Below are positions 12,472-22,859 of a stretch of 64,000 bases of DNA, one piece after another. The position numbers and the translations under genes are program-made. The stretch lies in NCBI GenBank assembly GCA_019321725.1, contig CM033107.1, forward strand, positions 17,971,445 through 18,035,444, written 5' to 3'. The notes below the pieces were generated by a model. The model was given only the letters and a program-made list of their open reading frames with translations, was not told the origin of the DNA and did no database searches. Position 1 is the first letter of the stretch, and each line of letters opens with the position of its first letter. The DNA is from Paulownia fortunei. Its lineage: Eukaryota; Streptophyta; Magnoliopsida; Lamiales; Paulowniaceae.

Positions 12472-13260
12472 TTATGCACGAGCTTTTGAGGTTGCGAGAA
12501 TTTCTAAGTTTTTCATCTCGTTAGAATTTTCTTGAACCATCTGGGGCTATGCTTTAGCTATCCTCAAGGGATGGTGCGTAATCCCAGGATGCACTTTTCC
12601 ATTGGTCTCAAGAAAAGTCAAACTTGTGAGTTTTTGGGGTCGAGCTAGCTAAGCTCACTAGTGACCTTCAAGGAATCTCGTCCACCTTTCTAGGTTGGTA
12701 GTAGTATAGCATTTTGTTTAGTAGTAGAGCAAGTAGACAGACAATTATAATCCAAAAGGAAGAGCTTTATTGGTCTTGCAAAAAAATTACTAAGTACTTG
12801 AACAAGAGTCACTTTAGACTTGACAACTTGAGTTGAAATGCTAGTCTCCTGATTAAGTAAAATTAAAAACAACATAAGCCCTCACGAACTAAGCTTTGTA
12901 GAAAAAATATATTTAATTGGGATCCTCTTCTATGTAGAACTTCTTGAAGGAACAAGTGTGTGAGCTCCTATTAGAGGCGTTAAAGCGTGTGAGCGCGAGC
13001 TCATTTTGGGAGCGCGATAGCACAAGAACTCCTCTTAAGGATGCGTTGGCGCAGAAGCTCTAACAGAAGCATGTTGGACTTTTAGTATTAAAAATTAAAG
13101 AAAAGCTAAAAGTATAACTTTTCTACCAAACAATCATTTTTCAATTTATTCTCATTTTCAGCAACTTTTTCCAAACGTCCTCCCATTTATGCTTTTTATG
13201 ATACTTCCCCAACTTTCACTAAAATTTACACTTTTTTCAAAAGCACAAGTTTTTGCTAAC
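12472..13260. other. Unassigned, probably retroelement-derived DNA
   Basis: Moderate-GC sequence up to about 13080 that may belong to the second Tat-like element. A patch at 12955-13075 repeats the idea GAGCTC/GAGCGCGA/AGAACTCC several times. No pol motif could be recognised on either strand. Confidence 0.3.
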
Positions 13261-13269
13261 TCTGCCTTT

Positions 13270-14835
13270 GTCTTGTCCTACAGAGGAAAAATGAGTAAAG
13301 TAATTGAAGAATAAATGAAGTCAATGAAATAAACTCAGTCTAGGAACTAGTTGATCTCATATATGTTCTAGAGTTATTGAGAACAAGTGGGTTCTATAAA
13401 TTAAGAGAAAGGTTGATGAAACTACTTAGAGGTATAAGACCCGTTCAATGACAAAATATTGTGCCCAACAAGAGGGTGTTAATATGAAGAAACCTTTTCA
13501 CCAATAGTTAGATTTATTTTCTATCAGCTTGCTTTTGGCTTTATTAGCTAATTTAAATTTAAAATTATATCGACTGGATGTTAAGACTAATTTTCTTACT
13601 AGAGAACTACAAGAGAAAATCTACATGAAATGACTAGTATATTTTGCAATAAAAGGCCACAAAGATAATCTGTAAATTGAAGAGATCAATTTATAGCTTT
13701 AAGCATTTCTAAAGAGTAGTATTTGAAGTTTCACAAAGCAATAATCTCATATCACTTTGTGATGATAGTTGAAGAATATTGTGTTTTTTTAAAGATATTC
13801 AATTAAAATTTTGTAATTATGTCTCTTTATTTTGATGACATATTATTAGCCATTAATAAAAACAAGTACATTCAAATCATTAAAAAATAGTTGTCTTATA
13901 ACTTGATATGAATGATATGGAGAAGACCAACCACATACTAGATATTAAATCCATGGGGATGATTCTAGGAGATTGGTGTTGATCCAAGAACCACATATTA
14001 ACAAGATTCTATATTGATTTAGAATGGATTGGGAGAGGCAAAAGTTTAAGCAATAAAATGTGCATAAGCACAACAAGAGATGTCTGGAGTAAGCTATTCG
14101 GAGCGTGATGCATGCTATATGTGCACTCATCCTAATATTTATTTTTTCGTGGGACTCTAGTCAAAAAATATCAACCCAATATATTGAGAAGATACTAGAG
14201 TGCAGTAAAAATAACTTTTAATACTTGAAGACAATGATAGATTATCTTCTTTGGTCGAGGAAAAAAAATTACATTGAAAAAATACACAAATGGTGAATTG
14301 GGTGGCAATTTGGATGAGAGTAACTCTATATTTGAGTATGCTTTCTTATCAAATTGTGGTGCTATCTTGGTCGAGGAAAAAAAATTACATTGAAAAAATA
14401 CACAAATGGTGAATTGGGTGGCAATTTGGATGAGAGTAACTCTACATTTGAGTATGCTTTCTTATCAAATTGTGGTGCTATCTCTTTAAGTGGCAATAAG
14501 AAAACTTGTGTATCGTTGTTCAGAATGGAAATAAAATTTATGGAATTTGCAACTTTGATAAAAAAAAGGTATTTGGTTGAGAAGTTCTTACAATATTTGA
14601 AAGTAGTAAACAGTTGTATGGGAGTTGTGATGACTTATTGTGATTATTAATCTGCTATTGTTCATACTAAAAACTCCAAATATTATGGCAAAACCAAACA
14701 TAAAGACATAAGTACAATTTTATGAGAGATATCATTGAGAAGAAGGTGAGCTTGAAATATATATATGTAAGCATTTGATGGTGGCAGAACCTCTTACTAA
14801 GCCTATGCCTTGAGATATATTTATGAGTTGTTGTA
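13270..14835 (+). pseudogene. Ty1/copia pol tail: reverse transcriptase and RNase H remnants
   Basis: Translation gives the classical copia order: an ENKWVYK-like start near 13379, CAQQEGVN near 13460, and KLYRLDVKTNFL-like motifs near 13560-13595. The catalytic motif YFDDIL lies at about 13828-13845. The RNase H C-terminus reads GGNLDES, YAFLSNCGAISLS and later HLMVAEPLTKPMP (near 14772-14811). Stops and shifts are scattered throughout and the 5' part (gag, protease, integrase) is missing. It is immediately upstream of, and separate from, the fuller copia element at 15220-20444. An exact internal duplication (14251-14482) further breaks the frame. Confidence 0.75.
14251..14482. repeat. 116-bp tandem duplication inside the copia RNase H remnant
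   Basis: The block starting TTGGTCGAGGAAAAAAAATT at 14251 is repeated at 14367 and both copies end with GGTGCTATC (14366, 14482). I see one difference (TCTATATTTG versus TCTACATTTG). The 116-bp period is not a multiple of three, so it shifts the reading frame. Confidence 0.9.
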
Positions 14836-15219
14836 GAATGTGATGTAATTGAACATATGATTGTATATGATGTTATGCCCATTAATTTTATGATATTTAT
14901 TAATTTATCTAATCACATGTTTATCAGATATAAGATATCTCTTCAATTTTAAGATATGATATAGAAATTGAGATTGGCTCTATCACACAAGTAATCATAT
15001 TTTGAAGTTGAGCAGCATGCAAAAATGAGACAACATTGATTTTGTATTAAAAAAATTATATAGATGCTACCTTAGTAAATTATTAAGATAAAATTACTAT
15101 TTTAAAATTTGTATTTTATAATCGAAATGCATTACACACAATCCATTGAACTTGTCTAGTAGTTAGATGTGAATTTTCTTAAGATTGTTATACTGCTGGA
15201 GATAAAAAAAAAAAAACTC

Positions 15220-15691
15220 TATTAGGAAATTCACATTTTCTATTAAGTGGACTACATATTTATATAAAATTATATTAGTGTCACGTCATTTCATATGGAC
15301 CACCTAGTGGTCTAATTAAGTTAGGTCAAAAATATCCATATGAGTATGGGTTAATAATATAGATACCCACTCTACGAACTAGTTACAATTGATAGATATC
15401 TTACTTGAGTTGTATAGAAAGTAAACTACTTATGGTTTTTAGTCCCCAACATTAAATCGATATATTGTCTCTTCTCTTTCTACTCCATCATTAGAGAGCA
15501 ATCCATTGGGGCAATTAGATTTGTCTGCGTAAAATCATTATCTCTCAAGCATCATAATTATCATGGACATCTAAGCATATATGTTGAATCTCTTGTATTT
15601 TCAAGTCTCGATTTTCTAGGCATATTAGATCCATTGGAATTGGGATTAAGTTTTAATCCATCAAAGAAATTATAACAAGTAAATTCTAACA
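15220..15691 (+). repeat. 5' LTR of the copia element
   Basis: Begins TATTAGGAAATT (the canonical TG mutated to TA; the 3' copy has TGTTAGGAAATT) and ends AAATTCTAACA. Shares with the 3' LTR the blocks CCACCTAGTGGTCTAATTAAG and ATCTCTCAAGCATCATAAT. PBS follows at 15694-15708. Confidence 0.9.
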
Positions 15692-16129
15692 AGTGGAGTC
15701 AGAACGGGTTTAATATATTTGTTAATTGAGAATTAAATTATGATAATTATGTTTGATTTATGCCTGTGTTAGATTAAAATTGTCTTCTTCTAGGTTGTTG
15801 GTTTTGGGTAGACAATTGCATGTTTAAGTCAATATTAAATTATTAAAATTGATTGTGTTAATATTATTTATATATTTTAATCAAATTTGAGGTTCATATA
15901 TAGATTTGAAGTTATGAATGTATGTATGAATTCTTGATTATGTATATGAATTGAAGGATTGAGTCTATATATTTACATATTAATGATTATGTATGTTTAG
16001 ATTAAAGATTTGGGTTGAAAATAAACTGAAATTGCTTGAATATAATCAAAATAAGAATTAATTTAGGGATTTTTGAGTAATTAGGGTTCTAAGAAATCTG
16101 TAAACTTTCCTAATTTCATCTGGTAACGA

Positions 16130-16390
16130 ACCAACCCTTAGGCACTACTCGGTGGTGCCTAGGCGTCCTTTCGGACTGTTAGGATGGCTTGCGACTTTAG
16201 GTTGCAGTGCCTAGGCACTGCAACAATTATTAAAAAAAAAAAAATCGCAGCTCCTTGGCACCATGGGAACAGAAGCTACAATGCCTAAGCGCTACATTAC
16301 AGAGCCTAGGTGGCTGGGGGCTGCCTTTAGGGTGCCTAGGCACCATTTTTTAGCACCTAATCGCCACCCTAGTGCTTAAATTACCTTTTT
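16130..16390. repeat. GTGCCTAGGC-rich palindromic block in the copia 5' untranslated region
   Basis: This GC-rich patch contains several near-copies of GTGCCTAGGCAC (near 16156, 16208 and 16337) and TGCCTAAGCGC / GCCTAGGTGG variants. It lies between the PBS and the gag remnant and looks unlike the AT-rich surroundings, suggesting a nested short repeat. A similar CAGTGCCTAGGCTC occurs near 49107. Confidence 0.5.
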
Positions 16391-17269
16391 TTCGTTACAG
16401 TTTAAATAAGATTGATACTTGGACTTATTTTTGGGTCGAACCTAAATAAAGTTAGATCGTATGTTTGAATTAAATTTTGGTATTGAGCCTAATTAGGTTT
16501 CGGTCCTGATTTGATTTTGGGTTCAATTCATTTTTGCTTCTCAGTCTAAATAAAGTTGGAACCTAATTTATTTTTGGCTCAAATTCAAATAAAGTTGAAT
16601 TTTGGCTAAGTTTGGTTTCATTATTTTGGGTCATATAGCGGGTAGGATTTAATCAAAACGATAAGGACTGAATTAGATTTTCAAGTCTAATCTGTATAGG
16701 ATCTGACTCAAATTTAGTTAAAATCCCAGTAAAAAAAATTAATAATTCTTTATTTTACTAATCTCTTATATTTGAGATAAATTAAAATAATATGTCGCAA
16801 AAGTAACCTCTGTTATTTAGATTTATTTTTAAAATATTAGATATCAAGTAAAAGATTTGCACTACATCTATATCTATGTCAATAATAATCGATGCAAAGA
16901 AAGGTTATTATTTAGCTTGATGATAGACATGTGAGATTATGGGATTATATTTTCTTCCAGTTTTGTCTTATATTATGAAGTAATCAATTGAAACAATAAA
17001 TTGTCAAAGTAACTTTTATTAGGTGAATTTGGTTATTTTAGAATATTAAGATGTTTTGTGTTTATCGTTTATGCGGATAAATATAAGCCTAAATGAAGAT
17101 GATTATTTGGCTAAATAATAAGCAAACTTGTGATAATAAATATATGACGGTTATTAAGTTTCCATAGACAATAAATTGGCCTAAAGGAAGGTTTATTGTT
17201 TGATAGGATTTACTATCAACATTTGATTATTGCATCGAAGAATACTACTTACAAAATATATCTGCCACT

Positions 17270-18290
17270 TAAGTTCTATACTTGTGCTTAATGGCACAAA
17301 CTTTAAGCTCTGGAAAGAGAACGACATGATTATGCTAGGTTGTGTGGATCTTGACCTATAGCATTAAGGAAAAATCACCCTGCTTCTTACTGCTGACAGT
17401 ACTATTGAGTAGAATATGTATGGTGAAAAGTAGGAGCAGTCCAATCAGATGAGCATCATGATCATTAAACTTTTCATTCCAGAAATTATGAGGGGCTCTT
17501 TGCCAAATGAGTAAAGTGATAAGCTATTCCTGGCCACACTTGAGAAATTATATCTCAAGAATGAGAAAGCTGAGATGATTAATACCTTGGGTAAACTCAT
17601 CTCAATAAAGTATAGCGGAAATAAGAACATAAGAGAGAACATTATGAAGATGTCTAATCTCGCTTCCAAACTAAAGACACTAAAGTTAGAGTTGTCTGAG
17701 GACTTACTCGTGTATATGGTTTTATTTCTCATCCTACATAATATCATTAGTTTAAAGCGAGTCAACACCTTAAAAGATAAATAGACTCTTAATGGGTTCA
17801 TATCTCACTGTGCAAGAAGAATAAAAATTTAAGCAAGAAAATACTAAAAGTACCCACTTAGCAAATACCCATTAGAATAAAGAAATGAAGTTGCAGTTCG
17901 AACACCATAACAGAAATTGTAAAAGAAATAGCATCACAAATTTACTTGTTACTTCTGCAAGAGACGTATGAATATACCAAGTATGCCCAATTGTGTATTA
18001 AGGTCTGTTTCTCATTTAAGTTTGTTATAATTTGAGTTTGCCTTTGTACCCAGACACATTTGGTGAGTAGATTCTGGTGTTACTACTAACATAATATGTC
18101 TATGCAGGGTTGCTTGTGTAGCCGACAACTAAGTGATGCTGAAAGATGTATCTAGGTGGGCTATGGAAAAATAGTTGGAGTTGAGGTTAAACGAACTCTC
18201 GGTTATCCTTTTGAATTTGGAAGACACATATATGATACCATCATTTAGACGGAATTTAATTTCAATTTTGAACAAATTCAGTTATCTTGT
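17270..18290 (+). pseudogene. Copia gag and protease remnant
   Basis: Translation gives a copia gag-like start (LNGTNFKLWKENDMIMLGC near 17290-17345) and a segment with KLFLATLEKLYLKNEKAEMI (17520-17579). A damaged zinc knuckle follows (CYFCKRRMN near 17948-17975), then a protease-like WRVDSGV-type motif near 18065-18085. A stretch with GLNLISI-type end (RRNLISILNKFSYL, 18250-18290) closes it. Gag packages RNA and the protease cleaves the polyprotein in living relatives. Several stops (e.g. near 17416, 17511, 17782) abolish the frame. Confidence 0.65.
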
Positions 18291-18369
18291 TTATTTGGAA
18301 ATATTAAGTTTGGTCTCTTTCAATATTCAAATATTAACCTATATTTGTTGGATATAATTTCTTTGTATA

Positions 18370-19920
18370 ATGAAACCTTGCATATCAGTTCACATGCTAC
18401 AAAATGCATAAAACATGATGCTTAAGGGCATGGAAAGAAGTATGATTGGTCATTCTTCTTTACCAGAGTCTTTTTGGGAGAAACATTAAAGACTACAGCA
18501 TACATTATTAATAGGTTCCAAGCGAAGCAGTAGCTAAATCCCCTTATAAATCACAAATATATAAGAAAATTAGTATTAGGCATATGTATTTGGTGTTGTC
18601 CAGCTAATAGAAGGCCTTCATGACAAATGAAATGAAACTGGACTCAAGAAATGTAAGCTACTATTTGGTTGTCCACTCTAAATGGTCAATAGATTACAGT
18701 CTTTATGATCCCTGACTAGGTCATTTTGAGATAGGAAATATGGGATCTCTTGAGGAAGTTGAGTTTGGGAAGAAGGGAAGGGATAAGGTTAGGGATATTA
18801 TATCTTTAAAGAGGAATTCATTTCTTTTTCTATAGTTGGTATTAACAATGATCAGGCTCCAATTCCTGACATTGTTCAAGATGTAAATTTGAATTATCAA
18901 GACAATGTTAAAGAGCTCCCTATCCAAAATAAAGAAGTTGTTCATGAAGAGAAAAATCAACAATCTCATTAAGAAATGCCATTAAAAATATTCATTGGAG
19001 AAAGAAGAAGTGCGATTTTGGATAACTATATTATCTTTCTTCAAGAACATGAGGTTGACATAGGAGTGATGGAAGATAATTCAATCAACTTTCATCAAAC
19101 CAAAAAAAGTTTTAATACTAAAAAGTGGATTGATGCCATCAAAGATGAGATGAAATTCATAAAAGACATTAACATTTAAGATCTCATCAAATTGCCTAAA
19201 GATGCAAAGCCCATTGATTGCAAATATATGTATTTAAAACCAAAAAGAATTCAAAAGACAATGTTGAGAGATATAAGGCTTATCTAGTCTACAAAAGGTT
19301 TCAATCAAAAGGAAGACATTGATTACAAATAGACCTTCTCTCCGATTTTTTAAAAAGACTCTTTTAGTACTATAATAGCACTTGTGGCTCAATTTTAATT
19401 AGGAGCTAGATCATATAGATGTAAAAATACGTTTCTATATTGTAACATTGACGAAATGGTATGGCGTAGCAAGGAAATTTTTTACCCAGAAGATTCAAAG
19501 AATATGGTCTGCAAATTAAAGAAATCCATTTATGCTCTTAAGCAAGCTTCCCGTCAATGGTATTATATAATTCATCAAGTAGTTATCTTATATGGTTTTG
19601 AGGTAAATAAAGTTGATGGTTGTATATACTATAAGTTCAGTAGGAGATAATCCAATTGCTAAAGGAGATAAGTTTTGTCTCAATCAGTGCCCTAAGAATA
19701 AGTTTAAAGTAAAAGAGATGCAAAAGATTCCATATGCGTTGGTTGTAGGAAATCTTATGCATGCTTAAGTATGTATACATCCGGATATAGGGTTCATAAT
19801 ATTAGGCAGAGATTTAAATGACTTTAGAATGGATCATTTGGAAAGCAGCCAAAAGATACCATGCTAGTATGCTTGATGGACCAGATTGTTACTTTGGGGA
19901 TATTCAAAAATAACATGCCA
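18370..19920 (+). pseudogene. Copia integrase C-terminus, reverse transcriptase and RNase H remnants
   Basis: Recognisable pieces follow in copia order. The integrase end is LPESFWE near 18461, with CPANRRPS-like and WSIDYSLYDP-like motifs to 18715. The RT start is KKWIDAIKDEMKFIKDINI, ending near 19179. The palm region is DSKNMVCKLKKSIYALKQAS (19494-19550) and the RNase H-linker is KIPYALVVGNLMHA with HPDIGF (19727-19790). The zinc-binding and DDE core of integrase and the YxDD catalytic motif of RT cannot be found in the remaining spacing, so they appear deleted. Multiple stops are present. Confidence 0.7.
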
Positions 19921-19986
19921 TTTGATTGCTAGCATAAAGTTTATAATATAATTATTTCTGGTATATATATGGTCCAAGTGGGAGAT

Positions 19987-20444
19987 TGTTAGGAAATTAA
20001 TATTTTCTATTAAGTGGACCACATATTTATATATAATTATGTTCGTGCCATATTATTTCGTATGGACCCACCTAGTGGTCTAATTAAGTTCAAGAATATC
20101 CATACGGGTATGGGTTAATAATGTGGATACCCACTCTACGATCTAAATAGAATTGATGAATATCTTAAATGAGTTGTATATAAAGTAAACTACTTAGAGT
20201 TATGGTCCCCAATGTTAAATCGATATATTCTCTCTTTTTTTTCTACCTCTAGGAATTCATTGGGTCAATTGGGTTTGAATGCATTAGATCATTATCTCTC
20301 AAGCATCATAATCATCATGAACATTTCAGGTATATGTTGAATTTGTTCTATTTTTTATTTTTGATTTTTTAAGAATATTATATGAATTGGGATTGAGATT
20401 AAGGTTTAATCCATTGAAGAAATTATAACAAGTCAATTCTAACA
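19987..20444 (+). repeat. 3' LTR of the copia element
   Basis: Begins TGTTAGGAAATT directly after the purine tract CAAGTGGGAGAT and ends CAATTCTAACA. It is followed by the target-site copy AACTC. Slightly shorter than the 5' LTR through small deletions. Confidence 0.9.
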
Positions 20445-20602
20445 AACTCAAGTTTACTTGAACTAATATCTCTACAACGCATTTTTTTGTTTTGTTTTGA
20501 AACAAATGACATACGCTTCCAACTTAAAAGAAAAATAATGTTAACTTGTTTCACACTGTGTGTGCCAATATGTCAATTTGGGTAATTAGTACATAAATTT
20601 CT

Positions 20603-20959
20603 GGCCAAAATTATAAACTTTGTTCTCTATGTTGGCCTAAGTAGCATTTTAGTCTTTTTATTTTTGAGCTCATCAATTTAAATGCACTAACATTCATAAT
20701 TTTGCAATTTTAGTCCGATTTGACTGGAAAATCCAAATTTTTCCCAAAAATTACTGACTTGGCATCGGAACTTGCTTATGTGGTTTGAAATTTGGAGATT
20801 TTTAGAATTTGGAGGGAAAATCAAGGACGTGGCAATTATGTGGACAAAAAATAAATTAAAAAAGAAAATAATAACTCATGTGTCCTTCTATATATACATA
20901 TATATGGTCATGTATTAATACATATATAATAAATATAGCATATATAATGTATAAGTAGT

Positions 20960-20990
<31 letters not shown>

Positions 20991-21211
20991 TGATTTTCCT
21001 TCCAAATCTAAAAAAATCCCCAAATTTCAAGCCACATAAGCAAGTTTTGGTGCCAAGTCCACAATTTTCGGGAAAAAATAGATTTTTCCAGCCAAATCGA
21101 CTAAGATTGCACAATTTTGAAAGTTAGTGTATGTAAATTGGTGAGCTCAAAAAATACGAGGACTAAAACACTACCTATGCCAACATAGATGATGAATTCT
21201 ATAATTTTGCC
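20603..21211. mobile_element. Small Mutator-like element with ~220-bp terminal inverted repeats
   Basis: The arm 20603-20830 is an inverted copy of 20991-21211. Examples are TTGCAATTTTAGTCCGATTTG against CGACTAAGATTGCACAATTTT, and CTATGTTGGCCTAAGTAG against CTACCTATGCCAACATAG. Flanking nonamers TAAATTTCT and TAATTTTTT match at 7 of 9 positions, compatible with a 9-bp Mutator target duplication. The ~160-bp centre is AT-rich with a (CA)n run and no coding capacity. The TIR resembles the ends of the coding MULEs at 21634-26605 and 57480-60980. Confidence 0.75.
20963..20990. repeat. (AC)14 microsatellite
   Basis: Uninterrupted ACACAC run in the centre of the small Mutator-like element. Confidence 0.95.
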
Positions 21212-22099
21212 TAATTTTTTGCTTTCTCATTATATGAGACTCAGAAGTTTACAAGATCTTATTTTGTGCCTTGATACTTTCAACTACTTCTTAGTATTTT
21301 ATTTTAGTGTTGTTATTTTGCCTTATTACTTCACTAGTATATTACATATCTAAGAAAACAACTTATAGTAAGGTTGAGAGATTATAGTGGAAAACACAGA
21401 TTGTTTATGCATAACACCTAACCTAACTTGTATTCACAGCCAAATAATTTTGTCTTTCTCAATATCATTTGGAACATAAATGTGAATAAATAATATTGTT
21501 GACGTTGATTATGCTCTTGCATATATTTTTTTAGGGTTAAGATGATGTTGACTAGTGTTGTGAAAAGAGTTTAAGGTATTACGAATTATATTATCCTTAT
21601 ATTGTGAGAAGTTGAGTTTTATATTTTTAATCAGGAAAAGGCAAAGTTCATCATTTATGTTGGTCTATATAGAGATTTAGTTTGTTTAATTGGCAAGATT
21701 TGATTTTAGTGCATTAAGTTTTCAAATTTAGCACATTTGGTCCAAATTTCATCGGGAATTGCTGACATGGCCAAATCTATTGCCGGTTTCTACTGACATG
21801 TAATATAATTTGGGAATTTCTTATAATTATAGGCAAAATAGGTGACATGGCGATGAGGTGGCTTATGTTGGTGAAGAAAAAAACAAAAATAATGTAAAAA
21901 CCACCTATACTAAAATGGGAGGGAAAATTAGTCATGTTTCCTTCCAATCCCACCAACCCATCAAAAATCGTCTGCCCCCAACCCTCCAAACACTCCCAAC
22001 TCCAGAAAAAAAAAAAGAATAAGAACCCTTTGGACGAAGAAGACGAAGAAATATCACAAACCCTAGAAGAAGAAAATATCTGCTATTTCTGGAGCTGGA

Positions 22100-22459
22100 A
22101 TGATGTACTGTGACTATGGGAAACGGGCTCAATTGTGCACTTCTTAAACAGATGATAATCCAGGTAGAAGATTCCATAATTGCCAAGATTAGAAGGTGAA
22201 TTTTCTTCCATTTGATGCTTGAAATTATCGGTTATATGGGTCTTGTTCATTTTTTTTTTCATTTTTGCAGAGAGGTGGTTGTGACTATTTTCCTTAGGAG
22301 GATCCACCTATGTGCTCTAGGGCTATGACCATAATTCCTAGATTAAGGCACAAGATAATTGGACTGGAGGAGAAAATGGCAATGAAAAACAGAAAGCTGA
22401 AATTTCCTCTAATTCTGTCATGATTGTTTTTCTTGGTTATTTGGTTGGCTAGGCAGTAA
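22100..22459 (+). pseudogene. GRF zinc-finger protein gene (At4g04775-like type), two exons, with stops
   Basis: Exon 1 (22100-22195) begins MMYCDYGKRAQLCTS, then after a stop TDDNPGRRFHNCQD. The intron has GTGAAT...TTTTGCAG borders (22196-22270). Exon 2 (22271-22459) gives RGGCDYF, EDPPMCSRAMTIIPRLRHK, a short charged helix and a hydrophobic end LFFLVIWLARQ before TAA. The Cys positions and the NPGRRF motif identify a GRF-type zinc finger, a nucleic-acid-binding fold; the end suggests a membrane segment. Four in-frame stops (22148, 22190, 22301, 22429) break it; three sit where related sequences usually have Trp. It converges on the transposase gene. A corresponding gene lies in the second MULE (60295-60613). 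Its role in transposition is unknown. Confidence 0.7.
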
Positions 22460-22684
22460 ACAAATATATGTGTAAGTGGCTTTTGTTGTAAGTGTATTTA
22501 TATATTAGATAATTGTAGGAAGGTTTAGGGAGTAGTATCCCATGTTGTTATTTTGTATGTTTCGATTGATAGGAAAATTTCCCATCCCTATGCATTTTGA
22601 CTTTTCCTCAAAAGTAATGCATCGTTATTTTTTTAAAACATAGTGCGTATAAGACATAGTTGTTCAATATAAAATAATTTTACT

Positions 22685-22825
22685 TGCATGTTTGATTGCA
22701 AATAGATACTTTGAATGCAAATGAAACTGATTGAACAATATTGCAAATGGAACTCATTGAACTGATTGCAACTAATAGAACTCATTGAACTCATTGATTG
22801 CAAATGGAACTCATAAAATGAAAGG
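22685..22825. repeat. Short degenerate repeat cluster (GAACTCATTGAACT / TTGCAAATGG)
   Basis: The motifs TTGCAAATGGAACTCAT, GATTGCAA and GAACTCATTGAACT recur several times between the GRF gene and the transposase 3' end. Looks like local slippage; no gene. Confidence 0.6.
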
Positions 22826-22859
22826 TACATTATTATGCAAAAGGTACATTCCAAAACGT

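Larger units (their letters stand above)
15220..20444 (+). mobile_element. Full-length degenerate Ty1/copia retrotransposon with two LTRs and 5-bp TSD
   Basis: Two related ~460-470-bp direct repeats (15220-15691 and 19987-20444) flank copia gag-pol remnants. A primer-binding site complementary to initiator Met tRNA type (TGGAGTCAGAACGG, compare TGGTATCAGAGC) begins 2 nt after the first repeat. A purine tract (AAGTGGGAGA) precedes the second. The pentamer AACTC occurs directly outside both ends (15215-15219 and 20445-20449), an exact target-site duplication. The element is about 5.2 kb. Stops are frequent, most of the integrase core and the reverse transcriptase YxDD motif are not found, so it is non-autonomous. 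LTR divergence, seen by eye, indicates an old insertion. Confidence 0.9.
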
